DNA of 64,000 bases from Curtobacterium sp. MMLR14_010 (lineage in GTDB: Bacteria > Actinomycetota > Actinomycetes > Actinomycetales > Microbacteriaceae): assembly GCF_001865015.1 (NCBI RefSeq), contig NZ_MJGV01000090.1, positions 17,887 to 81,886 on the forward strand, read 5' to 3'. The notes under the pieces were generated by a model. It had not been told where the DNA came from, did no database searches, and was given only the letters and a program-made list of their open reading frames with translations. A program made the translations under genes and the position numbers. Positions 9,237 through 17,822 of this stretch are shown here, piece after piece. Numbering within the stretch: the first letter of the stretch is position 1; each line of letters begins with the position of its first letter.

Positions 9237-10031
9237 TCACGCCCCGTCCGCCACGCGCCCTTCGGCCTCGAGCATCGCCGCAGCCGCACGCAGACTCGCA
9301 ACCGGATCGACTCCGGCACGCCGCGCCTCGGCGACCGAAGCGAGCATCCCGACGCCCCACGTCACGTCCGCACGCGGAGCCACCGCGTCACCGTCGTCCG
9401 GGACGACAGCGGCGCCCGCCCCCTCCGCGCGACCGGCACCGGCCTCGGCACCGGCACCGGCACCGGCAACCACGACGCGCCCCGCACCGGCCCCAGCGCC
9501 AGCGCCAGCACCGGCACCAGCCCCAGCCCCAGCCGACCCCACGACGGCGGCGACGACCGTGTCGGCGTCCCCACGTTCCTCCAGTCGTTCCAACAGCTTC
9601 ACCGCCCGCTCCAACGGCGGCATCGCCCGCGGCACCCCGTCGAAGGCGCTCGTCCGCGTGGCCTTCTCGGCGGCCTTCGCCGCCCGCCACACGCGGACGA
9701 CGTCCTCCACGGTGTCGGCGCGCTCGTCCCCGAACACGTGCGGGTGCCGTCGGGTCATCTTGTCGCGGGCGGTCGCGGCCACCTCGTCGAGTCCGAAGAG
9801 TCCCTCGTGCTCGGCGATCCCGGCGTGGAGCACGACCTGGTACAGCACGTCCCCGAGTTCCTCGCGCAGGTCCACCGGGTCGCCGTCCTCGATCGCGTCG
9901 ACGAGTTCGTAGGCCTCCTCGACCGCGTACCGGGCGAGCGAGGCGTGGGTCTGCGCGCGGTTCCACACGCAGCCACCGTCGGGCGCGAGCAGGCGGTCGA
10001 CGACGGCGACGAGGTCCTCCATGGCGGTCAT
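9237..10031 (-). CDS. mazG: MazG nucleoside triphosphate pyrophosphohydrolase with Gly-Ala insert
   Basis: A 264-residue MazG-family enzyme expected to hydrolyse non-canonical or excess NTPs to NMP and pyrophosphate. The all-alpha MazG domain fills residues 1-110. Metal-binding acids are visible in VEEAYELVDAIEDGD and DLREELGDVLYQVV, and RRHPHVFGD follows. After residue 165 the sequence becomes an almost pure Gly/Ala/Val stretch of about 40 residues, encoded by near-perfect CCGGCACCAG-type hexanucleotide repeats, then returns to normal composition for the last 55 residues (WGVGMLASVAEARRAGVDP). Orthologues of this length group do not need such an insert, so it looks like repeat expansion in a linker. 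Confidence 0.88.
   Translation of the reverse strand: MTAMEDLVAVVDRLLAPDGGCVWNRAQTHASLARYAVEEAYELVDAIEDGDPVDLREELGDVLYQVVLHAGIAEHEGLFGLDEVAATARDKMTRRHPHVFGDERADTVEDVVRVWRAAKAAEKATRTSAFDGVPRAMPPLERAVKLLERLEERGDADTVVAAVVGSAGAGAGAGAGAGAGAGAGRVVVAGAGAGAEAGAGRAEGAGAAVVPDDGDAVAPRADVTWGVGMLASVAEARRAGVDPVASLRAAAAMLEAEGRVADGA
9446..9540. repeat. In-frame GC-rich hexanucleotide repeat within mazG
   Basis: Runs of GGCACC/GCCAGC/CCCAGC-type hexamers encode alternating Gly and Ala in MazG. The tract stays in frame with the gene. Its purity compared with flanking coding sequence points to slippage-driven expansion and likely length variation between strains. Confidence 0.7.
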
Positions 10032-10097
10032 CCGGCCATGCTCGCACGCCCCGACGACCCGGTCCCGTGGGCCGGAGCGGGCGTCAGGGGCCTTCGG

Positions 10098-10103
10098 TAC
10101 ACT
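10098..10103 (+). promoter_or_regulatory. Putative -10 element of nhaA (TACACT)
   Basis: TACACT matches TANNNT and would place transcription start near 10110, just at the 5' side of the structured leader. No convincing -35 hexamer is seen. Confidence 0.4.
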
Positions 10104-10109
10104 GGCCGT

Positions 10110-10164
10110 GGCGTGTCGGGAAGTCTGGTCGACGGACCGTTTCCCGAACCCTCACGGAGTCCCA
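10110..10164 (+). ncRNA. Structured nhaA leader, candidate nhaA-I class (Li+/Na+) riboswitch
   Basis: The 55-base leader folds into nested helices. CGGGAA (10117-10122) pairs with UUCCCG (10141-10146), and inside it GGUC (10127-10130) pairs with GACC (10135-10138) around a GACG tetraloop. The linker GUCU and the downstream purine-rich CACGGAG, which is the nhaA ribosome binding site, stay single-stranded. The size, the GGGAAGUCUGGUC core and the position directly before an NhaA antiporter resemble the nhaA-I leaders reported as lithium-responsive. The class assignment is from memory of the motif and is tentative; the hairpins are directly visible. Confidence 0.5.
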
Positions 10165-11343
10165 TTGCTCGCGCTCATCCGTTCCCCTCGCTTCAGTGCC
10201 GTCGCCCTCCTGACCGCCGCCGTCCTCGGCCTCGTGCTCGCGAACACCCCGGCCGGACCCGGGCTCGAACACCTCCTCGACGTGCACGCTCCGTGGGGCG
10301 CCGTCGGGCTCGACCTCTCCGTCGCCCACTGGATCAGCGACGGGCTGCTCGCCGTGTTCTTCCTGCTCGTCGCGATCGAGCTGAAGCACGAGCTCGTAGC
10401 CGGGGAGCTCGCGAACCCGAAGACAGCGATCGTGCCCGCCATCGCCGCGGTCGGCGGGGTGCTCGTCCCCGCTGGCGTCTACCTCGCGGTGACCGCGGGC
10501 ACCGCGTACACGCACGGGTGGCCGATCCCGACGGCGACGGACATCGCGTTCGCGCTCGGGGTGCTCGCGATGTTCGGCCGCGGGCTGCCGTCCACGATCC
10601 GGGTGTTCCTGCTCGCGCTGGCGGTGCTCGACGACCTCATCGCGATCGTCATCATCGCGGTGGTGTTCGCCCACGACACCGACTTCCTGGCGCTCGGCGG
10701 CGCGGCTGTCGTCCTCGTGCTGTTCTGGCTGCTGGGACGGATGCTGCGGCCGGGTCGGTCCGGACAGGGCTGGCTCATCGCGGGCATGGTCGTCCTCGGC
10801 CTGGTCACGTGGTGGCTCGTCTACCACTCGGGCGTCCACGCGACGATCGCCGGGGTCGCGCTCGGGCTCGTCCTGCCGCGGCGCCCCGGGCACACCCTGC
10901 ACGAGCGGGTGGAGCCGTGGTCCAACGCGATCGTGCTGCCGGTGTTCGCGTTCGCCTCGGCCGCGGTGATGATCCCCGCGGTCGGCATCGGCGAGCTCTC
11001 CCCCACGTTCTGGGCCGTCGTGCTCGCGCTGCCCGTCGGCAAGGTGATCGGCATCACGCTGTTCGGCGCCGTCGCGACGCGGCTGTTCCGCGGGCCAGGG
11101 CGTCCGTCGCTGTCGTTCTGGTCGATCGTCACGGTCGGCGTGCTCGGGGGCATCGGGTTCACGGTGTCGCTGCTCATGAACGAACTCGCCTTCGCGAGCA
11201 ACGACGAGATCGTCGACGAGGGCGTCCTCGCCGTCCTGGTCGGGTCCGGGATCGCGATGGTGGCCTCGGCCGTGGTCGTCAGCCTCAAGGCACGTCACCA
11301 CCGCGCACGCCGCGAGCTCTCCGAGGCCGAGGCGACGGAGTAG
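10165..11343 (+). CDS. nhaA: Na+/H+ antiporter NhaA
   Basis: A 392-residue inner-membrane antiporter exchanging cytoplasmic Na+ (or Li+) for protons, important for pH and sodium homeostasis. The conserved ion-site segments are visible: PTATDIAFALGVL near residues 121-133 and AVLDDLIAIVIIAVV near 152-166, the latter with the paired aspartates. About eleven or twelve hydrophobic helices span the protein. The TTG at 10165 is chosen because CACGGAG lies six bases upstream and the protein then starts like other NhaA proteins; the frame remains open upstream to 10021 but that overlaps mazG and the leader. The gene is divergent from mazG. Confidence 0.92.
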   Translation: MLALIRSPRFSAVALLTAAVLGLVLANTPAGPGLEHLLDVHAPWGAVGLDLSVAHWISDGLLAVFFLLVAIELKHELVAGELANPKTAIVPAIAAVGGVLVPAGVYLAVTAGTAYTHGWPIPTATDIAFALGVLAMFGRGLPSTIRVFLLALAVLDDLIAIVIIAVVFAHDTDFLALGGAAVVLVLFWLLGRMLRPGRSGQGWLIAGMVVLGLVTWWLVYHSGVHATIAGVALGLVLPRRPGHTLHERVEPWSNAIVLPVFAFASAAVMIPAVGIGELSPTFWAVVLALPVGKVIGITLFGAVATRLFRGPGRPSLSFWSIVTVGVLGGIGFTVSLLMNELAFASNDEIVDEGVLAVLVGSGIAMVASAVVVSLKARHHRARRELSEAEATE

Positions 11344-11365
11344 CGCGGCGATCCGGGGCGTGGTC

Positions 11366-11430
11366 GGTCCCGACTCGGGACGACAAAGTCGAGGTCGTAC
11401 GACGACAGTGATGTCGTTCGGAGTCGGGAC
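11366..11430. repeat. Fifth copy of the 36-bp unit, flanked by inverted GACTCGGGA tails
   Basis: A 36-base unit at 11381-11416 (CGACAAAGTCGAGGTCGTAC and onward, ending TGTCG) matches the four units beside glmU. It is followed by TTCGGAGTCGGGA, the same tail that follows the glmU-side pairs, and preceded by the inverted tail TCCCGACTCGGGA, so the whole forms a large imperfect palindrome between nhaA and mfd. Confidence 0.7.
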
Positions 11431-11506
11431 GCGGGCTACGGGCAGGAACGGGGCAGGAACGCGCGCGGGCTCCGGGAACGGGGGCGCGGCGGACAGCACC
11501 ACCCAC

Positions 11507-11550
11507 CGGACGGGAGGCTCGGGGCGGGCTGGCACCGAGCCTCCAGTCCG
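11507..11550. repeat. Dispersed GGACGGGAGGCTCG palindrome between nhaA and mfd
   Basis: Arms CGGACGGGAGGCTCGG and CCGAGCCTCCAGTCCG differ at two positions and enclose a 12-base loop. It is almost identical, loop included, to the copy at 42916. As nhaA and mfd converge here, it may serve as a bidirectional terminator. Confidence 0.75.
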
Positions 11551-11574
11551 ACGGCGGTGCCGGACCGCAGGCGG

Positions 11575-14500
11575 CTACGCCGCCGGGGCCTCCGCGGGGG
11601 CGGCTGCACCGTAGACCGCGGTGAGGATGCTCTCGACCCACTGGATCAGGGCGTCGTCGGGCAGGGCCAGGTCGTGCGGGCGCGGCACCGGGATGCTCGA
11701 CGCGTTCTGCTGCGGGAACCACTTCGCGCCGGGGAACATCCGCTTGAGCCGGACCTGCGACGAGTCGGCGAGCTCCTTGCCCGCGACGCGCAGGTTCGAG
11801 CCCATGACCACGACGTCGGACAGGCCGACCTGCTGCGCCATGCGGCGGAGCCGAGAGACCTCGACCAACGTCTGCACGGGCTGCGGGGGCGTGCCGTAGC
11901 GGTCGGTGAGCTCGTCGAGCACCATGTCGATCGCGTCCGTCTGCGCCGTCGGAGCCGAGGCGGCCGAGAGCTTCTGGTAGGCCTCGAGACGCAGGCGCTC
12001 GGACTCGACGTAGTCCTCGGGGATGTGGGCGTCGACGGGGATCTCGAGCCGGAGCTCGGTCTGCCCCTCGGCGACGTCCCCGCGGAACTGCGAGACGGCC
12101 TCGCCGATCATGCGGAGGTAGAGGTCGAAGCCGACACCTGCGATGTGGCCGGACTGCTCGCCGCCGAGCAGGTTGCCGGCGCCGCGGATCTCGAGGTCCT
12201 TCATCGCGACCTGCATGCCAGCGCCGAGCTCGTTGTTGGCGGCGATGGTCTCGAGGCGGTCCTGCGCGGTCTCGGAGAGCGGCTTGTCGGCGTCGTAGAG
12301 GAAGTACGCGTAGCCACGCTCGCGACCACGACCGACACGGCCGCGGAGCTGGTGGAGCTGCGACAGGCCGTACTTGTCGGCGCGGTCGATGATGAGCGTG
12401 TTCGCGTTCGCGATGTCGAGGCCGGTCTCGATGATCGTGGTGGACACCAGGACGTCGAAGCGACGCTCCCAGAAGTCGACCATGACCTGCTCGAGGGCCT
12501 GCTCCGACATCTGCCCGTGGGCGACGGCGATGCGGGCGTCCGGCACGATCTCGGCGAGGTGCGAGGCGACCGACTGGATGTCCTTCACGCGGTTGTGCAC
12601 GTAGAACACCTGGCCCTCGCGGAGCATCTCGCGCCGGATCGCCGCGGCCACCTGCAGGTCGGACTGCGGGCCGACGAACGTCAGGATGGGGTGGCGGTCC
12701 TCGGGCGGGGTGGCGAGGGTCGACATCTCGCGGATGCCCGTCACGGCCATCTCGAGCGAGCGCGGGATCGGCGTCGCGGACATCGCCAGGACGTCCACGT
12801 TGGTCTTGAACTTCTTGAGCTGGTCCTTGTGCTCGACGCCGAAGCGCTGTTCCTCGTCGATGATGACCAGGCCGACGTCCTTGAACTGGATGCCCTGCGA
12901 GAGGATCCGGTGTGTGCCGATGACGATGTCGACGGTGCCGTCCGCGAGGCCCGCGATGGTCTCCTTGGACTCCTTCTCGGTCTGGAACCGGCTGAGCGCG
13001 CGGAGGTGCACGGGGAACCCGGCGAAGCGCTCCGCGAAGGTCTCCATGTGCTGGCGGACCAGCAGGGTGGTGGGGACGAGCATCGCGACCTGCTTGCCGT
13101 CCTGCACGGCCTTGAACGCCGCACGGATCGCGACCTCGGTCTTGCCGTAGCCGACGTCGCCGGAGAGCAGGCGGTCCATCGGGATCGGGCGCTCCATGTC
13201 GCGCTTGATCTCGTCGATGGTGGTGAGCTGGTCGGCGGTCTCGGCGAACGGGAACGCTTCTTCGAGCTCGCGCTGCCACGGGGTGTCCGGGCCGAACGCG
13301 TGGCCCTTCGACGCCATGCGCGCCGAGTAGAGCTTCACGAGGTCGACGGCGATGTCGCGGACGGCCTTGCGCGCCTTGCTCTTCGCCGCGGACCAGTCGC
13401 TGCCGCCCATCTTCGACAGGCTCGGGGACTCGCCGCCGACGTAGCGGGACAGCTGGTCGAGCTGGTCGGTTGGGACGAAGAGCTTGTCGCCCGGGTACCC
13501 CCGCTTCGACGGTGCGTACTCGAGGACGAGGTACTCGCGCTGCGTCTTCACCGCGTTGCGGCCGCCGCTGGAGACCTCTCGGGAGACGAGCTCGACGAAC
13601 TTGCCGATGCCGTGCGTCGCGTGCACGACGACGTCGCCCGGCCTGAGCTGCAGCGGGTCGACGACGTTCTTGCGGCGGCTCGCGAGCTTCTTGACGGTGC
13701 GGGCACCCTGCTGGGCACTGCGGCCGTAGAACTCGGCCTCGGACAGCACCGTGATGCGGGGATCGGGGATGGAGAACCCCTGCTCGACGACCGCGGCGGT
13801 GACGACCGCGACGCCGGGCTCCGGCGGCCCGGTGACGAGACCGATCCGAGCGGCGACACCGGCGTCGGCGAGCACCTGCACGGCGCGCTCGACGAGGCCC
13901 TGCCCCTGCGCGGTGACGACGACCGCCCAGCCGTCGTCGGTGAGGGCCTTGACGTGCGCGACGGCACCGTCGGCGCTGCCCGCGAAGCTCGGGACGGCGT
14001 CGGCGCGGACCCGGACGTACTCGCCGGCCTCGGCGACGGCGTCCGTGTCGGAGAGTGGCTCGTCCTGCCCGCTGTCGAACGGGGAGATCGTCCACCAGGT
14101 GCGCTGTCCCCGCGTGCGCTTCAGCAGCGGCACGGTGAGGAAGTTGCCGGCATCGAGGTCGATCGGCGCCTGGGCCCCGGCAACCGCGGCGCTCCACGCG
14201 GCCTGCAGGAACTCCTGGTTGGTCTCGGCGAGGCTGTGCGCACGACCACTGACCCGCTCGGGCGAGAACACCGCGATGGTGGCGCTCTCGGGCAGGTAGG
14301 TGGTCATCGGCACGAGCTTGCGGACGAGGGCCGGGGCGAGGGACTCCATGCCCTCGACCGGGATGCCCTCGGCGACCTTGGCCAGCATCTGCGACAGGCT
14401 CGGGAACTCGTGCAGCATCTCGCGTGCCCGCTGCCGGACGTCGTCGCTCAGCAGGAGTTCGCGCGAGGCGGTCAGCTCGACGCTGTCGAGGTCGTCCTCG

Positions 14501-15174
14501 GTCGAGCGCTGGTCGGCGACGGAGAAGGCCTTGATGCCGTCGATCTCGTCGCCGAAGAAGTCGACGCGCACGGGGTGGTCGGCCGTGGGCGGGAAGACGT
14601 CGAGGATGCCACCGCGCACGGCGAACTCGCCGCGGCGGGTGACGAGGTCGACGCGGGCGTAGGCGAGGTCGACGAGCTGCCCGGCGATGGCGGCGAGGTC
14701 GTTGCCGCGCGAGGCCGTGCGGAGCACCACGGGGCTGAGCTCGGTCAGGTTGTCGGCAATCGGCTGCAGCGCGGCGCGGACGCTCGCGACGACGACGGTC
14801 GTCGGGCGGTCGGCTCCCGCGGCGGCGGCGTCCTGCCAGCGCTGCAGGGCGCGGAGGGTGGCGATGCGCGTGCCGACCGTCTGCGCGCTCGGGCTGAGAC
14901 GCTCGTGCGGCAGGGTCTCCCACGCGGGGAACTCGAGGACCTCGGCGTCGGGGAGGTAGCTCGACACGGCGCCGCGCACTGCCTCGGCTTCACGACCCGT
15001 GGCCGTGATCACGAGGACGCACTGGGGGCCCTTGCGCTCGGCCATGAGGGCGCCGAGCAGCGGCACACGCAGGCCGTCGACGACCGAGAAGTCGGCGTCA
15101 CGAGGAGCGGCGCGGAGGACGCGATCGAACGCGGAGGCGCGCGAGAGCGCAGGGATGATGCCCGAGATCGTCAC
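11575..15174 (-). CDS. mfd: Transcription-repair coupling factor Mfd
   Basis: A 1199-residue DNA translocase that removes stalled RNA polymerase and recruits UvrA for transcription-coupled repair. The UvrB-homology region occupies roughly residues 1-400. The RNA polymerase interacting domain lies around 500-570 (GDVVVHATHGIGKFVELV), followed by the RecG-like helicase core. Walker A is GDVGYGKTEVA near residue 670, the DEEQ box is in IIDEEQRFGVEHKDQLK, and motif III is SATPIPRSLEMA. The translocation motif region YAYFLYDADKPLSETAQDR and the C-terminal D7 domain are complete. The start is GTG with TACCAT seven bases upstream. It follows pth and L25 in the same direction. Confidence 0.96.
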   Translation of the reverse strand: MTISGIIPALSRASAFDRVLRAAPRDADFSVVDGLRVPLLGALMAERKGPQCVLVITATGREAEAVRGAVSSYLPDAEVLEFPAWETLPHERLSPSAQTVGTRIATLRALQRWQDAAAAGADRPTTVVVASVRAALQPIADNLTELSPVVLRTASRGNDLAAIAGQLVDLAYARVDLVTRRGEFAVRGGILDVFPPTADHPVRVDFFGDEIDGIKAFSVADQRSTEDDLDSVELTASRELLLSDDVRQRAREMLHEFPSLSQMLAKVAEGIPVEGMESLAPALVRKLVPMTTYLPESATIAVFSPERVSGRAHSLAETNQEFLQAAWSAAVAGAQAPIDLDAGNFLTVPLLKRTRGQRTWWTISPFDSGQDEPLSDTDAVAEAGEYVRVRADAVPSFAGSADGAVAHVKALTDDGWAVVVTAQGQGLVERAVQVLADAGVAARIGLVTGPPEPGVAVVTAAVVEQGFSIPDPRITVLSEAEFYGRSAQQGARTVKKLASRRKNVVDPLQLRPGDVVVHATHGIGKFVELVSREVSSGGRNAVKTQREYLVLEYAPSKRGYPGDKLFVPTDQLDQLSRYVGGESPSLSKMGGSDWSAAKSKARKAVRDIAVDLVKLYSARMASKGHAFGPDTPWQRELEEAFPFAETADQLTTIDEIKRDMERPIPMDRLLSGDVGYGKTEVAIRAAFKAVQDGKQVAMLVPTTLLVRQHMETFAERFAGFPVHLRALSRFQTEKESKETIAGLADGTVDIVIGTHRILSQGIQFKDVGLVIIDEEQRFGVEHKDQLKKFKTNVDVLAMSATPIPRSLEMAVTGIREMSTLATPPEDRHPILTFVGPQSDLQVAAAIRREMLREGQVFYVHNRVKDIQSVASHLAEIVPDARIAVAHGQMSEQALEQVMVDFWERRFDVLVSTTIIETGLDIANANTLIIDRADKYGLSQLHQLRGRVGRGRERGYAYFLYDADKPLSETAQDRLETIAANNELGAGMQVAMKDLEIRGAGNLLGGEQSGHIAGVGFDLYLRMIGEAVSQFRGDVAEGQTELRLEIPVDAHIPEDYVESERLRLEAYQKLSAASAPTAQTDAIDMVLDELTDRYGTPPQPVQTLVEVSRLRRMAQQVGLSDVVVMGSNLRVAGKELADSSQVRLKRMFPGAKWFPQQNASSIPVPRPHDLALPDDALIQWVESILTAVYGAAAPAEAPAA

Positions 15175-15292
15175 TCAGGACATGGTACCGGCCAGGTCCG
15201 ACAGCGGTCGCGGCGTGCGCGACCAGCGAACGCCGGGACCGGCGAGCTGCCCGACAGGACGCCGCGTCCGAATGTGCTGTGGTGTCCGCTCG

Positions 15293-15877
15293 TCAGGACG
15301 GGGCGTGGACGCGCTGCTGCGCGGCGACCAGCCCGAGGTCGACGATGGCCTCGACCGCGTCGGCTGCGTCGGCCAGCAGGTTCGGCAACGTCTTCTTCTC
15401 GGTCGGCGAGAAGTCGCGCAGGACGTGGTCGGCGGGGTCCTGGCGCCCGGGGGGACGGCCGATGCCGACCCGCACGCGGGCGAACTCGTTCGTGTTCGTC
15501 GCCTTGATGACGTCGCGGAGCCCGTTGTGCCCGCCGTGACCGCCGGAGCCCTTGAGGCGGACGGTGTCGAACGGCAGGTCGAGCTCGTCGTGGATGACGA
15601 TGAGGTCAGCCGGCGTCACGCTGTAGAACCCGAGGACCGAGGAGACCGGTCCCCCGGAGGTGTTCATGAACGACCCCGGCTTCGCGAGCACCAGGCGAGG
15701 GCCACCCGGCACCAGCCGCCCCTCGGCGACCTGGTTCGGGGTCTTGTGCTTCCTGAACGTCGCGCCCATCCGGGCAGCGAGTTCGTCGAGGACCATCTGG
15801 CCGACGTTGTGGCGGTTGCCCGCGTAGTCGGGCCCGGGGTTCCCGAGCCCGACCACGACGAACGAACGATCTGCCAT
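15293..15877 (-). CDS. pth: Peptidyl-tRNA hydrolase
   Basis: A 194-residue Pth that releases peptides from peptidyl-tRNA dropped by the ribosome. The N-terminal signature VVGLGNPGPDYAGNRHNVG carries the conserved Asn and the catalytic His at about residue 23. LVLAKPGSFMNTSGGPV near 62-78 and LIVIHDELDLPFDTVRLKGSG near 92-112 (with the conserved Asp) follow. The length is normal. It lies 32 bases after the ribosomal protein L25 gene, an arrangement conserved widely in bacteria, and is likely cotranscribed with it. Confidence 0.95.
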   Translation of the reverse strand: MADRSFVVVGLGNPGPDYAGNRHNVGQMVLDELAARMGATFRKHKTPNQVAEGRLVPGGPRLVLAKPGSFMNTSGGPVSSVLGFYSVTPADLIVIHDELDLPFDTVRLKGSGGHGGHNGLRDVIKATNTNEFARVRVGIGRPPGRQDPADHVLRDFSPTEKKTLPNLLADAADAVEAIVDLGLVAAQQRVHAPS

Positions 15878-15909
15878 CAGCGTCGACCAGATGTCTCTAC
15901 GGGTGCTGC

Positions 15910-16542
15910 CTACTCGGAGTCGACCGGGGCGGAGCCGCCCTCGGCACCGGCCTCGGCGCCCGCCTCAGCGGAGGCCTCGTCGGCTGCCTCGTCGTCAGCG
16001 GTGCCACGCGGGGTGACGATCGCGACGACGAGCGCCTCGGGGTCGGTCTCGAGCTCGGCGCCCTCGGGGAGCTCGAGCTGCGACGCGTGGATCTGCGTGC
16101 CGTCCTCGAGGCCCTCGACGTCGACCGACACGTGCTCGGGGATGTCCGTCGCGAGGACGAGCAGCGAGACGGTGTTGAGGTCCTGCACGTGGATCGTGCC
16201 GGCGAAGGACTCGCCCTCGATGACGACGGGGACGTCGACGGTGACCTTCTCGCCACGGCGGAGGACGACGAGGTCGATGTGCTCGATGATCTGACGCACC
16301 GGGTCACGCTGGACGTCCTTGACGAGGGCGAGCTGCGCAGCGCCCTCGATGTCGAGGTCCACGACCGCGTTGGCGGTACGGACGAGCAGCATGGTCTCGT
16401 GGCCCGGGAGGCTCACGTGCTGCGGCTCGGTGCCGTGCCCGTAGATGACCGCGGGGATCTTGTCGGCAGCGCGGAGCTTGCGCGCAGCGCCCTTGCCGAA
16501 CTTGGTGCGGACTTCCGCTGCGAGCTTGGTGTAGTCGGCCAT
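15910..16542 (-). CDS. rplY: 50S ribosomal protein L25/general stress protein Ctc
   Basis: A 210-residue member of the long Ctc/TL5 form of L25, which binds 5S rRNA. The N-terminal L25 domain has KFGKGAARKLRAADKIPAVIYG (residues 13-34, shown here in part), and residues 95-185 form the beta-rich TL5 C-terminal domain. The tail is an acidic Ala/Glu/Gly low-complexity segment ending VDSE. The ATG at 16542 has a perfect AGGAGG five bases upstream. The frame is open another 84 codons upstream, but nothing there resembles the family. Confidence 0.94.
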   Translation of the reverse strand: MADYTKLAAEVRTKFGKGAARKLRAADKIPAVIYGHGTEPQHVSLPGHETMLLVRTANAVVDLDIEGAAQLALVKDVQRDPVRQIIEHIDLVVLRRGEKVTVDVPVVIEGESFAGTIHVQDLNTVSLLVLATDIPEHVSVDVEGLEDGTQIHASQLELPEGAELETDPEALVVAIVTPRGTADDEAADEASAEAGAEAGAEGGSAPVDSE

Positions 16543-16764
16543 GGTGCCTCCTGGTCTCGGGGACGACACCGGAGTGCCGGCATCGTGGGGTCTGTGGTGT
16601 TGCAACTCGAACGCGTGCACGCGTGAGGAACGGTCCCAGAGTCTGGCCGGATCTCCCACTGCGTCGATCACGGCCGCGCGTACGCGGCCCTCGCCGAAGT
16701 CGACCACCAGCGTACCAGTCCCGGCCCGGGCGTGTCGGCCATCGCCGTGCTGCCGGGCACGGAA

Positions 16765-16808
16765 CGGACGGGAGGCTCGTGGCGGCGCCGCCACGAGCCT
16801 CCCGTCCG
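16765..16808. repeat. Dispersed palindrome, perfect 22-bp arms
   Basis: CGGACGGGAGGCTCGTGGCG... is followed directly by its exact reverse complement, a 44-base perfect palindrome lying nine bases after the stop of the secreted protein gene. It could act as a terminator for the leftward gene and is the most symmetrical member of the dispersed GGACGGGAGGCTCG family. Confidence 0.85.
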
Positions 16809-16816
16809 TCAGGTGG

Positions 16817-17782
16817 TCAGTCGACGTCGGCGGGCGCCTCCGGCGCGAGTCGCTGGATCGTCCGGTCGAGCCGCCGGTCGACGACGAGCTGCTTCGGCTC
16901 CGCTGCGCGGAGCACGGCGGCGTCGGTCGCGGTGACGTGCAGGAGCCGGTCCCACTCGGCGTCGTACAGGGCCTGCCGGTAGCCGGAGGACTCCTGGCAG
17001 GCGACGTCGCGTCCGGCGATCGCGACCTCGGCGTCCTGCACCGGCGTCGACCCGATGTCCGTGCCGAACTGCCGCCGCATGGTGTCCGAGGGCATGTCCG
17101 CCGGGCTCGCGGGCAGGTCCTGGACGCGCGACGGTGCCATGCAGGTCCGCCACTGAGCTGCCGCGGTCACGACGGCGGCGTCCTGCTGGGCGGCCGCCGC
17201 GGCGACGGAGGTCAGGGCCTTCGCGGTCATCGAGGCGGACTGCTCGGTGCCGTCCGCGTCGGCCAGCCCGAGGGTGCGGTAGCCGTCCTGGAAGCACCGG
17301 TCCACCGCCGTCTGCGACGCGGTCGCGAACGCGGCGTTCCGGTCCGGGTCCTGACCCCACACCCGGATGCCGTCCTCGTTCGCCCCGGCGGTCGAGGGCC
17401 CGTGGTAGCCACGGGTCCGTGCGAGGTCGGCGTCGAGCGGCCGCGTCCACGAGAGCGCCGGCGCCGGGTTGCCCCGCTCGGGCGTCTCGTCCGCGTCGGA
17501 GAGGGCGTCGAGGCCAGCGGCGGTCGCCCAGGGCACCGGGAAGTCGATCCCGGCCCGGCGGAGGCACGGCTGGACGACGAGGTTCTCCGTGTAGTCCTGC
17601 TTCCGGACGCCGGGCTGGGCCCAGCCGTCGAGCGGCATCGCCCAGGCGTCCTGGTCCTGCTCGACCGACGGTCTGACCGCGACGTCGACGGGTTCGGGCA
17701 GGCCGTGGACGACCCCGGCGCCGAGGCCGATGACGACGAGGGCGAGGGCGCCGGTCTTCGCGATGCGGGTGGTGAGCTGCAT
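16817..17782 (-). CDS. Secreted or membrane-anchored protein of unknown function
   Basis: A 321-residue exported protein I cannot place in a named family. It starts with a short basic segment and a hydrophobic helix (residues 9-26), a signal peptide or N-terminal anchor. The exported part has four cysteines (in QPCLRRAG, DRCFQDGY, WRTCMAPS and VACQESSG), consistent with two disulfides. Trp-rich motifs such as YHGPSTAGANEDGIRVWGQD stand out. AGGGG lies before the ATG. It stands 40 bases downstream of the response regulator gene in the same direction, so the two-component system may be cotranscribed with it. Confidence 0.75.
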   Translation of the reverse strand: MQLTTRIAKTGALALVVIGLGAGVVHGLPEPVDVAVRPSVEQDQDAWAMPLDGWAQPGVRKQDYTENLVVQPCLRRAGIDFPVPWATAAGLDALSDADETPERGNPAPALSWTRPLDADLARTRGYHGPSTAGANEDGIRVWGQDPDRNAAFATASQTAVDRCFQDGYRTLGLADADGTEQSASMTAKALTSVAAAAAQQDAAVVTAAAQWRTCMAPSRVQDLPASPADMPSDTMRRQFGTDIGSTPVQDAEVAIAGRDVACQESSGYRQALYDAEWDRLLHVTATDAAVLRAAEPKQLVVDRRLDRTIQRLAPEAPADVD

Positions 17783-17822
17783 GGTTCCCCTGGGTTGTGG
17801 CGGTGGCGCTGGCGCTGGGGCG

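Noticed and set aside
11285..15507. Two very long open frames (about 1200 and 1300 codons) overlapping mfd in other frames
   Set aside because: They show the Arg/Pro/Ala/Gly-rich or Asp/Glu/Val/Leu-rich composition of frame shadows in high-GC DNA, whereas the mfd frame carries every family motif.
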